From: Methylobacterium mesophilicum
GTDB lineage: Bacteria; Pseudomonadota; Alphaproteobacteria; Rhizobiales; Beijerinckiaceae
Direction of reading: 5' to 3'
Assembly: GCF_022179445.1 (NCBI RefSeq)
Contig: NZ_BPQU01000014.1
Span: forward strand, 36,493 to 100,492
DNA length: 64,000 nucleotides
Under the pieces are notes generated by a model. The model did no database searches. It was not told the DNA's origin and was given only the letters and a program-made list of their open reading frames with translations. Shown here piece after piece: positions 35,795 through 43,865 of this stretch. The stretch's first letter is position 1. Each line of letters begins with the position of its first letter. The position numbers were made by a program, and so were the translations under genes.

Positions 35795-35980
35795 CTACTG
35801 CGGGCGGCCGACGCCACCGTTCAGGCCGAGCACGATAGCCCAGACCCGCACGTCCCCAGCGGTAAGCCATTCGCCGCCGTCCTTGCGCCAGTTCTCGTAA
35901 TCGTCGTCGGGCTCGACAGCGTGGCCGCGCGACGTGAGCACGGTCACTGCCTCGGCGATCGGATCCGAATTCTCGAACAT
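35795..35980 (-). CDS. Small hypothetical protein
   Basis: A 61-residue acidic protein (MFENSDPIAEAVTVLTSRGH ... WRKDGGEWLTAGDVRVWAIV). No family recognised. It lies four bases downstream of the next small gene's stop on the same strand and shortly before the membrane protein, in a compact run of four to five short genes. Confidence 0.5.
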   Translation of the reverse strand: MFENSDPIAEAVTVLTSRGHAVEPDDDYENWRKDGGEWLTAGDVRVWAIVLGLNGGVGRPQ

Positions 35981-35984
35981 GCGG

Positions 35985-36188
35985 CTATGCGGACGCGATC
36001 AGCATTCGCTGCCGCGCCTCCATCATGCGCTCCTCGTCCGACTGATCCACCATGCCCGTGGCGACCTTCTCGACGATCTGCCGCGTGGTTGCCTCGTCCA
36101 AGCCGAGCCCGCGCGCGAACTCGTCGAGTCGCCGCATCATGTGCTGGATCGCTGCGTGTTCATGCGCAGGGTTGGGACCGTCGCTCAT
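35985..36188 (-). CDS. Small hypothetical protein, helical
   Basis: A 67-residue, mostly helical protein (IQHMMRRLDEFARGLGLDEA, TTRQIVEKVATGMVDQSDEE). Its ATG overlaps the stop of the upstream frame (ATGA-type overlap at 36185-36188), which supports translational coupling in a small operon. No family recognised. Confidence 0.55.
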   Translation of the reverse strand: MSDGPNPAHEHAAIQHMMRRLDEFARGLGLDEATTRQIVEKVATGMVDQSDEERMMEARQRMLIASA

Positions 36189-36373
36189 CCCTGGACCGGG
36201 AAGCCCATGATGACGGCGGTCATCACCATCGTGCGGCGCAGGCCGGGGGTGGTGGCCTTGCCGGTCAGTAGGTTCTTGGTCTGCGGATGCATCTCAGTGG
36301 TCTGGCGATGTCGACCCAGTGACCGAACTTGAAGGTGAATAGCTCGGGCCCCTCGTACTTCAAAGAGGCGCAT
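36185..36373 (-). CDS. Small hypothetical protein, possibly frameshifted
   Basis: The frame ends HPQTKNLLTGKATTPGLRRT then MVMTAVIMGFPVQG and overlaps the next gene by the ATGA junction. In the first half another frame reads KYEGPELFTFKFGHWVDIAR, which looks more natural than the annotated one, so a frameshift near 36300 is possible. Alternatively the gene starts at ATG 36292. No family recognised. Confidence 0.4.
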   Translation of the reverse strand: MRLFEVRGARAIHLQVRSLGRHRQTTEMHPQTKNLLTGKATTPGLRRTMVMTAVIMGFPVQG

Positions 36374-36601
36374 ATGGGCTCATGTCAGGCCAGGTCTCGG
36401 CCAACCTATTCCTCTGAAACATGACCGCCAGATAGGTCGCCGCCTGAGCTGTTGGCCAGGTCGGAGGTGGCGGTGGTAGTAGCGGAGATGGTAGTCGTTC
36501 CGGCGGATTGCAGATGTCGCCGGGCGTTATCGCGCCGGCCTTGCCGTCGGGGCGCTCTGAAACAATGGCGGTATCATCACCCGCGTGAAGTAAACCACCT
36601 C

Positions 36602-38137
36602 ATGAATTTTTTCGGCCCCCTCATCCTAGCGCTGCCTCTCCTGGCTGGACCTGCTTCTGCGGCGGACCCGTCCTCCTCGTCGGGATCCGCCGTCGCCTGC
36701 GCGCCGGGTGCCGCCTGCGACCTGTCCGGGATGAGCGTGACGGCTACCGGCGGCAGCGTCGCGCGCACGCAGGCCGCCCGCGCGACAGACGCGGTTCAGG
36801 TCGTGGACTACGGCGCCAAGTGCGACGGGACGACGGACGACGCCGCCGCGATCATCGCGGCTACCAACGTTGCGGCGGTCACGCTCGGCGGGCGCGATGT
36901 CGTGTTCCCCGCAGGGACGTGTCGGCTGTTGAACTTCATAGCCCCCCCATCCAACACCCGGTGGGTCTCCCGCAGCGAAACGACGATCTACCTCGACCCA
37001 GCCATGAAGACGGGCCATCCCATCGGGGGCCAATCGCACGGGATCGCGTTTGACGGCGTGTCGAACATACTGATCGACGGGATCACGTTCGCGGGCGGCG
37101 GGACGGCGAGGGCCTCGACTTGTACAAAGACCTCCTGCCCCAACCTCATCGCCCAGAACACGTCCAACGTCGTGATCCGCAACGCAACGATCCGCGACTT
37201 CGGGTCGCCCGCTGCCTACAGCCAAGGACTGCTCGTCTTCGGAGGCCATGACTGGCTTGTCGATCATTCCGCGATCATCAATACATCCGGCGATAATCTC
37301 GCGTTCTCGAATGCGAGCTACAATGTCGAAGTCCGAAATTCAACATTCAATAACAGCTTTGGCGACAGCGCCTTGGTTTGCACAATTGGCGGTTACAACT
37401 TCAATTTTCACGACAACCACATTACGCAAGGTTCGCAGCCGGCCAAACCACAAGTCCCTGTGATCGTGATGGACCGCTGCCACGCTTGGCAGATCAGCAA
37501 CAATCAGATCACCGGCACGCCGAACGCGAGCGGCGTCGCCGCCGGGCAAGGCATCCGGGTCGCGCGATACGCAGATACGCCCGAGACGAACCACGACTTC
37601 ACGATCATCGGGAACACAATAACCGGGACCGACACAGCTATCAGTGTCGAGGCTTCCGGCACGGTGCAGGGGTCTCAGTCCGTGCCGGGGGGCGGACGCT
37701 TCGCCGTGGTGGGCAACACATCAACCGGCGCGAACACCTGCATCCAGATCAACAACTCGGAGATGGGCGCGGTCTCCGGAAACGCCTGCACGGGGGTCGC
37801 CCTCTACGGGTTGCTGGAGATCGCGTATGCCGGGAAGACTGGGTCGCTGGCCATCGGCACGAACACGTTTGTCGGGACGGGCGCCAGTGGATCCTTCGGA
37901 GTGCGCCAGTTGGGCTCCGGGGGGACAATCACGCCCTCCGCAGTTGCGCCGCAGTTCGCCACGAACTTCGCTGTCAACTATGCGCTCGATGCGTCGAACG
38001 CGCCGATCATTCTTCCCGTGGTCACGCGAAGCGCGTCGGCGGCCTGCACGCCGGGCGAACTCTCACTCAACGCAGCCGGCAACGCCCTTCAGGCGTGCGT
38101 GGCTCATGGGTCGGTCAAGAGCGTACCGGTTAAATAG
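36602..38137 (+). CDS. Secreted pectate-lyase-superfamily beta-helix protein
   Basis: I choose ATG 36602 within a longer frame (from 36452) because it begins a clear signal peptide, MNFFGPLILALPLLAGPASA, before ADPSS; the mature protein is ~490 residues. The motif VQVVDYGAKCDGTTDDAAAI and FPAGTCRLL is the entry of the Pectate_lyase_3 right-handed beta-helix, and the body is a run of parallel coils (ILIDGITFAGGG, VVIRNATIRDFG, DWLVDHSAII, VEVRNSTFNNSF, QISNNQITGTP). The end (ACTPGELSLNAAGNALQACV) resembles the C-terminal tag of phage-like fibre proteins. It may cleave or bind an acidic polysaccharide outside the cell. Whether it belongs to the glycan locus or to a phage-derived cassette with the small genes beside it is open. 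Confidence 0.75.
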   Translation: MNFFGPLILALPLLAGPASAADPSSSSGSAVACAPGAACDLSGMSVTATGGSVARTQAARATDAVQVVDYGAKCDGTTDDAAAIIAATNVAAVTLGGRDVVFPAGTCRLLNFIAPPSNTRWVSRSETTIYLDPAMKTGHPIGGQSHGIAFDGVSNILIDGITFAGGGTARASTCTKTSCPNLIAQNTSNVVIRNATIRDFGSPAAYSQGLLVFGGHDWLVDHSAIINTSGDNLAFSNASYNVEVRNSTFNNSFGDSALVCTIGGYNFNFHDNHITQGSQPAKPQVPVIVMDRCHAWQISNNQITGTPNASGVAAGQGIRVARYADTPETNHDFTIIGNTITGTDTAISVEASGTVQGSQSVPGGGRFAVVGNTSTGANTCIQINNSEMGAVSGNACTGVALYGLLEIAYAGKTGSLAIGTNTFVGTGASGSFGVRQLGSGGTITPSAVAPQFATNFAVNYALDASNAPIILPVVTRSASAACTPGELSLNAAGNALQACVAHGSVKSVPVK

Positions 38138-38203
38138 CGGTCTCCGCGTTGATCGCGACGCTTCAAGGGCGTTAGTACGCAGCGTTTCGACGAGGTCGAG
38201 CAC

Positions 38204-38347
38204 CTAGCCCTTCGGGAGCAGATATGCTTCGGTCGCGAGGTCGGCCAGCACCGCATCGGTCGCGGCGTTGATCTCGTCGTCGGCGATCTCGGCGACCTTG
38301 CGGAGCTCAGAGAGGGTGGAGTTCGAGGCCTGGCCGGAACCAAACAT
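38204..38347 (-). CDS. Small hypothetical ORF (47 aa)
   Basis: A short frame starting MFGSGQASNSTLSELRKVAE and ending LATEAYLLPKG, with a natural-looking helical composition. Its first codons coincide with a sequence matching the end of the IS481 element, so the start could be accidental. No family recognised. Confidence 0.35.
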   Translation of the reverse strand: MFGSGQASNSTLSELRKVAEIADDEINAATDAVLADLATEAYLLPKG

Positions 38348-38370
38348 CTAGCGCAACCGCTCGTTCCCGG

Positions 38371-39027
38371 CGCGGTGATGGGGCGCAAGGCCCGGGCCGG
38401 GATTCTGCCGGTGTCGTTGGCGTGGTCGGACGTCGGGCCCTGGGACGCGGTCTTGCAGTTGCTGGACCACATGCCGAGGGCAACGCGGTGCGGAGCCGAG
38501 TGTCACTGATCGGCACGAAGAACCGCTTGGTGCGCAGCCAGGGCGAGGGCCTGACCGCGGTGGTCGGGCTTGAGGATGTGGTGGCCGTGTCGACCCCGGA
38601 CGCGGTGCTGGTGCCGTCGAAAGCGCGCTCGGGCGAGGTTAAAGCAATCGGTCAAGGCGCTGAGGGCGCAAGGTGAGGCAGAGGCGGACGCACATCTGCG
38701 CATGTACCGGCGGTTGGGCTGGTACCAGCGGATCGACACGGGCAAGCGCTTCCAAGTGAAGCGGATCCAGGCAGTGGCGGGCGGGCGCCGGTCGCTGAGG
38801 CAACACTATCCCCGAGCCGATCAGTGGGTGGCGGTGCGCGGCACCGCCGAGGTGGCGATCGACGAGAGGGTCGTGCTCGTCCACGAGAACGAGACGGTGT
38901 ACCTGTCGATCGGCTCGATGTACCAGCTGGCCAACCCGGGCTAGATCCCACTGGAGCTGATCGAGGTGCAGGTCGGCTCGTATACGGTCGAGGAGGCCAT
39001 CATCCGGGTCGAGGATGTCTACGGTCG
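38371..39027 (+). pseudogene. manC: manC second copy, 5'-truncated and frameshifted
   Basis: It aligns with the last ~220 residues of the manC gene at 13567. In order and in three frames: RARAGILPVSLAWSDVGPWD; RVSLIGTKNRLVRSQGEGLT and VSTPDAVLVPSKARSGEVK; then LRMYRRLGWYQRIDTGKRFQ, QHYPRADQWVAVRGTA and a TAG within LANPG*IPLELIEVQ. At least two frameshifts, an in-frame stop and loss of the nucleotidyltransferase half make it nonfunctional. Its left edge abuts a sequence like the end of IS481. Confidence 0.88.
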
Positions 39028-39256
39028 CGAGCTCCGACTCCGCTTACAAAGGCCAATGACAGCGATATATAACTGCCGGTCTCTCGCACCGCTCCCAACA
39101 AGTTGCCCACGAGCGCACCATGCCTGCCGCGATTTTGCAGTAGCAGTGTGGATGCAATGCCTTTATGGCCTGGCTCCGCGAGCCTCCTTGCTGCATATGA
39201 GCCAGCAATTGAATTCCCCATAAAAGCCACTCGGGTAAGCCATAAAATTTTTCAAC

Positions 39257-42200
39257 ATGCCGTTGTCGTGGATAAGTGCCGTGCACATTATTGGCCTGAA
39301 CTTTATAAATAAACTGATCGGCCGATTTAATTTGCGGCGACAGACCAAATTCCTGGAGCGTGTCGGCTTCTTCGACGCGGAGTGGTACCTGAATAAATAT
39401 ACCGATATACGTGGTGATAAAATTGAAGCCTTGCGGCATTATATTGTGCATGGGCGGCTCGAAGGTCGAGCCGCAACCCAAGAGATATGGGAGCTTGGTG
39501 AGCTTACACGTCAAACGTTTGATGCAAGATGGTATGTAGACCAAAACAGCGAGATTTCAGAGGCTGTCAAAAATCCGATCAGGCACTATGTCGAACACGG
39601 CTTTCTTGCCGGTTGCGCACCAACACGCAAAGTATGGGAATTAGAAAAATTCGTCGATCAAGTGTTTGACAGAGCTTGGTACGGGCAAATTAACCCCGAT
39701 CTCAGCGAGGGAACGGATCACCTTACACATTATATTGAATATGGATTTTCAGAAGGCCGCCCGCCCTCTCTCGCGGCTGCTGAAGGTGCAGTTTTTGCGC
39801 AACTCGGCAGGGAGCATTTCGACGGGGACATGTATCTGTCTTTAAATCCCGACGTCTTGCTAGCGGGTGCAGATCCGATCAAACATTACGTTCAATACGG
39901 ACATGCAGAAAATCGACCAACGCGTCTCGGTTCTCATCAGCCCAATCTAAGCTTGGAAGCCAATCGAGATCCGCTGTGTTGGTACTACGTTGGCGACACG
40001 ATAGAATGGCTCAATCATCATTCTCATCTGACCGGTGTCGGGCGTGTGACATCGGAGATCTTGCTCTCAGGGTTGTTCGAGGGAGATGAAGTCTTTCTTC
40101 CATGCGTTAAAGACCATACAGCTACAGGTTTGACGCGACTCATTGACCGAGAGCTTATATCGAAGATCGCTCAAGCTGCGGCGTACGAGATCACCGAAGG
40201 CGCTGGCGTCGATCATTCGTCAGCTGCTGACAAATTAGGCGCTTTCCGCCCTATACGCGGCGATCATGTTATATTCACGGGCGTAGTTTGGAACGTATCA
40301 GACGCACTCTTGATCGCCAGCTTAAAAGAGCTCGGCGTGACGGTCAGTGTTTTAGTGCATGATATCATTCCTATTACCAGTCCTGAACTTGTAAGCATTT
40401 CTCACGCAAGGTCCTTCGTTCACTGGCTTTCGATGGTGGTACAAAACGCTAACGTTATTTTTGTCTCAAATGCGATAGTTGGGCAAGAGATTTCAAGGTG
40501 GCTCCTAAAAAAGAATCTATCGCCTAAAATCAGCATTCAGGAAATCCCGTTCGGGGTACGTGATTTGCGGTCTGACAGAGCATTGTCTGACGATTTGAGA
40601 AAATTGATTGATCAGGAATTTGTGCTTTGTGTGGGGACTATTGACCGACGGAAGAATCAGAGATCTCTCTGTGAGGCTTGGATTGATTTATATAATGGAC
40701 CAGATGGCGGCAGTCTGCCTCAGCTTGTATTGATCGGTCGAGATGACGTAGGCCTTGCCTTGGAGCCGAGATTCTCTGGATTGGTCGAGCTTAAGAAGAT
40801 AGTTTTTATTGATTTTGCTACTGATGCCGACGTGGCTGCATTGTATCGGGCATGCTTGTTCACCGTTTTTCCATCAATTAGTGAAGGGTTCGGGCTTCCA
40901 GTTGTCGAGAGCTTTACATATGGAAAACTTTGCATTTCATCAAACTTAGCGGTAATAAGGTCGCACGCCGGTGATCTTGCTTGGTACTTCGATCCATGGT
41001 CGCAGCAGAGCCTCGTGGCTCAGCTCGAGAGGGCTCTCTACCGTCCGGCGGAGCGACTCTCCGCTGAATCGCAGATTCGATCCGAGTTTAGACCTACCTC
41101 TTGGGCCGATACGGTTCGATCCATCGTAGAGACCGCGGAAGCGCTTATGTCTCAACGGTTCGGCGTCCCTCTTGGTCAGGGCAACGCCGTTCCCGTCCCT
41201 CATCGGTTCGAGACACCTCAAGTATCCTTTCTCATCGCCAATAAAGATTCGGCTGCCGGAGTGATTCAGACAGTTGGCTGGATAAGCGCCAATTTTAATA
41301 GCATTCCGCACGAAATAATAGTGGCGGACAATGGTAGCGACGTGAATGACCTGGAAACTTTGTCGTTCATTTTTCCTTTGGTCAAATTTATTAGGATCGG
41401 ATGCGATCGCTTTGACGGAGAGGCGTATAACATAGCGGCTGAAGCATCCCACGGCAGTCAGCTTTGTATAATGTCGGGCGTCGATCAGGTTCCGCCCGAA
41501 GGCCTGTTTGCAGCTCTGGAGCTTCTGCAAAGCGGGGACTCTGCAAAGGCGGTCGTGTCATTATCTGCTACGCTACCCGGTCGAGCTGAATGGATCAGCC
41601 GCGAAGTAGGTTCAGCGTATAATTTGGAGAGGCTCGACCTCGGTGCGGTTGCCTGTTCTCTTTCCAGATCTCCAACGCGCGGCGGCAAGTTCTTCGATTT
41701 GTTACTCTTCGATAGCGCCGTATTTTCGCAGGTTAATGGCTTCGATCTAGCTTTCGAGCCCGGTCCATACGAGGATGTCGACCTCGTGATGAAAGTAATA
41801 TCTGCTGGATGTCAAGTTTTTAATCTTGATTATGCCAAACAACACAATATGTCGGGCGTTAGACTGGCTGCCGCGTTTGAAGAGGCGCAGTACATCAATG
41901 AGCTTAACCGGCGTAAGGTGTTTGATCGTTGGTCTGGTATCTTGAATGGGATTCCCCTCGATCCAGAAACGAGCTCGGAGATTGTCCGCTCTGACTTGCG
42001 CCCCCGGGGTAATTCCGGATCGGATCGCCCAATTGCAATTCTGCACACCCCCTACCCTCTTACGCCCGGCGGTGGGGAGCTTTACCTTCTTTCGATTGCT
42101 TCGTTTTTGTCATCGAATTACAGTGTAATCTTAGCGGTCCCGAATCTGTATAGTAGATTTCGGTTAAACAACCTTGCCAAAGAGCTTTCGTTGAGCTTAG

Positions 42201-43111
42201 ATTGCGTTGAGGTACGTCTTCTTTCAGATCTAAAAATTTCCACGCGGCCTGAGATATTCATCAGCATGGATAATTTTGTTGTTCCGAGACAGGGCGCGCT
42301 TGGGAAGAAGAATCTGTATATTTGCCAGTTTCCTTTCCCGATGTATGGTCCGGTCGATGCAGAGAAAAGGAGCCGGATTGCGGGATATGATAAATATGTG
42401 GCTTATTCAATGTATGCAAAAAAACATATTGAGACGAAACTCGACAGCATACAGGCGCCAGACGTTCCGGTTTGTCTGGTCTCGCCGCCGGTTGCTCAAA
42501 TCCGACCTTCTGCAAAGCGCTTTAATTCGATTTTGACTGTCGGTCGCTTTTTTGTGGGAGGGCACGCGAAACGTCACGATTTGCTCATCCAGGCCTTTAA
42601 GATTCTGAAGGAACGGTATGAGGAAGATGTTGAGTTTCATATTGTTGGCTCAACTATTCCTGAGAAAAAACACATGGATTACGTCGAGCGACTCGTAGAT
42701 ATGGGTATGGGGCTTCCGATCCATTTTCATTTTAATGCCCGGCCGGATATCTTAACTGAGCTGTATGCGTCGACCGAAGTCTACTGGCACGGAGCAGGTC
42801 TCGAGGCTGATCTGACCACCGAACCGTGGGCGGCCGAGCATTTCGGAATCAGTGTCGTTGAAGCTATGTCGGCCGGCGCGATTCCCTTCGCCTTAGCTTC
42901 CGGTGGTCCACGTGAAATCATCGAGCACGGCGTCAACGGTTTTTTGTACGATTCTGTCGAGACTCTTGTGGAGAGCACAAGATCTTTGCTCTTGCGCAGT
43001 GCGGCGGATCGACAAAATATATCGCAAGCGGCTATATGCAGAGCTGGAGATTTCTCATCGAGGGTTTTTGCTTCTAAAATACAAGAATTGTTGTCGGATT
43101 GTTGCGGGTAG
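39257..43111 (+). CDS. Repeat + GT4 + GT2 + GT4 multidomain glycosyltransferase
   Basis: A 1284-residue protein. Residues ~35-225 contain four copies of the locus repeat (FFDAEWYLNKYTDIRG ... GRLEGRAA; MYLSLNPDVLLAGADPIKHY). A GT4 domain (~255-630) shows HLTGVGRVTSEILLSGLF, VLVHDIIPITSPELV, CVGTIDRRKNQRSLCEAW and FPSISEGFGLPVVESF. A GT2-like domain (~655-880) shows VSFLIANKDSAAGVIQTVGW, IIVADNGSDVNDLE and EPGPYEDVDLVMKV. A second GT4 (~920-1280) shows LHTPYPLTPGGGELYLLSIA, LTVGRFFVGGHAKRHDLLIQ and EHFGISVVEAMSAGAIPFAL. It could add up to three residues. The gene is AT-richer than the RgpF gene that follows it. Domain calls confident; substrates unknown. Confidence 0.87.
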   Translation: MPLSWISAVHIIGLNFINKLIGRFNLRRQTKFLERVGFFDAEWYLNKYTDIRGDKIEALRHYIVHGRLEGRAATQEIWELGELTRQTFDARWYVDQNSEISEAVKNPIRHYVEHGFLAGCAPTRKVWELEKFVDQVFDRAWYGQINPDLSEGTDHLTHYIEYGFSEGRPPSLAAAEGAVFAQLGREHFDGDMYLSLNPDVLLAGADPIKHYVQYGHAENRPTRLGSHQPNLSLEANRDPLCWYYVGDTIEWLNHHSHLTGVGRVTSEILLSGLFEGDEVFLPCVKDHTATGLTRLIDRELISKIAQAAAYEITEGAGVDHSSAADKLGAFRPIRGDHVIFTGVVWNVSDALLIASLKELGVTVSVLVHDIIPITSPELVSISHARSFVHWLSMVVQNANVIFVSNAIVGQEISRWLLKKNLSPKISIQEIPFGVRDLRSDRALSDDLRKLIDQEFVLCVGTIDRRKNQRSLCEAWIDLYNGPDGGSLPQLVLIGRDDVGLALEPRFSGLVELKKIVFIDFATDADVAALYRACLFTVFPSISEGFGLPVVESFTYGKLCISSNLAVIRSHAGDLAWYFDPWSQQSLVAQLERALYRPAERLSAESQIRSEFRPTSWADTVRSIVETAEALMSQRFGVPLGQGNAVPVPHRFETPQVSFLIANKDSAAGVIQTVGWISANFNSIPHEIIVADNGSDVNDLETLSFIFPLVKFIRIGCDRFDGEAYNIAAEASHGSQLCIMSGVDQVPPEGLFAALELLQSGDSAKAVVSLSATLPGRAEWISREVGSAYNLERLDLGAVACSLSRSPTRGGKFFDLLLFDSAVFSQVNGFDLAFEPGPYEDVDLVMKVISAGCQVFNLDYAKQHNMSGVRLAAAFEEAQYINELNRRKVFDRWSGILNGIPLDPETSSEIVRSDLRPRGNSGSDRPIAILHTPYPLTPGGGELYLLSIASFLSSNYSVILAVPNLYSRFRLNNLAKELSLSLDCVEVRLLSDLKISTRPEIFISMDNFVVPRQGALGKKNLYICQFPFPMYGPVDAEKRSRIAGYDKYVAYSMYAKKHIETKLDSIQAPDVPVCLVSPPVAQIRPSAKRFNSILTVGRFFVGGHAKRHDLLIQAFKILKERYEEDVEFHIVGSTIPEKKHMDYVERLVDMGMGLPIHFHFNARPDILTELYASTEVYWHGAGLEADLTTEPWAAEHFGISVVEAMSAGAIPFALASGGPREIIEHGVNGFLYDSVETLVESTRSLLLRSAADRQNISQAAICRAGDFSSRVFASKIQELLSDCCG

Positions 43112-43865
43112 CTTAATGGTAAGTGCTTATTCGACCGCCAATGAGCTGTACGTAATTTGAAGTGTCAGCCCAATCGGTATGAAAAAATAGGAGGCAATAG
43201 GTATGGAAGCGGTCGATTTGTCGATCGCTGCCTTCCTGTCTTGTTTGGATTTTGTAGGTGGTGCGGACGGGTTACGGCTTAGGCGCGAAATCCAGAACGG
43301 CGGACGAAATAGGCGCGAGCGGGTTGGGAGAGCATGGCCCAGCTCTTTGTTATCGCGTGGCTTTGGCGGATATCATGTTGTCGCGCGCGGGGCGTGCAAT
43401 GGAAGCACCTTTGCCGGTCTGAGGTGGGGTGCGGCGGCGAGACGAGTTGGTAGGTGGGCAGGTGCTATTACGCAGGCGTGTGAGCCGCGCTCCGCCGTGG
43501 GCGGCTGGAGAACTCTCAGGATACGGTTGGGCTCGCCTGGTCGCCGGTTGCCCTCGACTGCCTCAATCTGCTGGGGGCAAGGGCGAGCGCAGTGATCCAG
43601 TTGAGCCTGACGGACCGAGATAAGTCGGGCGCCGCGCGGTACCTTGTCGTGAACGCGAGAGGCACTGCTGCTCGGTGAGAAGTTCAACCGAGCCTATTGC
43701 CACGGTGGGCGCTTGCTGCCGTGACCCGCGAGGATGCGCCCTGTGTGCGTACCGCTGAATTTAGTCACGCTTAAAGGCATACCGGCCAATTTGCGAACCG
43801 CCCCGTCCTTGCTGTACGACCCACGTCGACGGGCTGGCTGAGTTCTGGGATGCCGTCGCTCCCCT
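43112..43865. other. 754-base stretch without a recognised gene
   Basis: GC rises sharply after ~43200. A plus-strand frame ends SLTDRDKSGAARYLVVNARG and looks protein-like over ~45 codons, but I cannot assign it; it could be decayed coding sequence. The rest shows only open frames typical of GC-rich noncoding DNA. The promoter of the next gene should be in the last ~100 bases. Confidence 0.35.

Noticed and set aside
43203..43595. 130-codon ORF before the RgpF gene
   Set aside because: Composition shifts along its length and overlapping frames look equally good; no domain. Reported only as an unassigned stretch.
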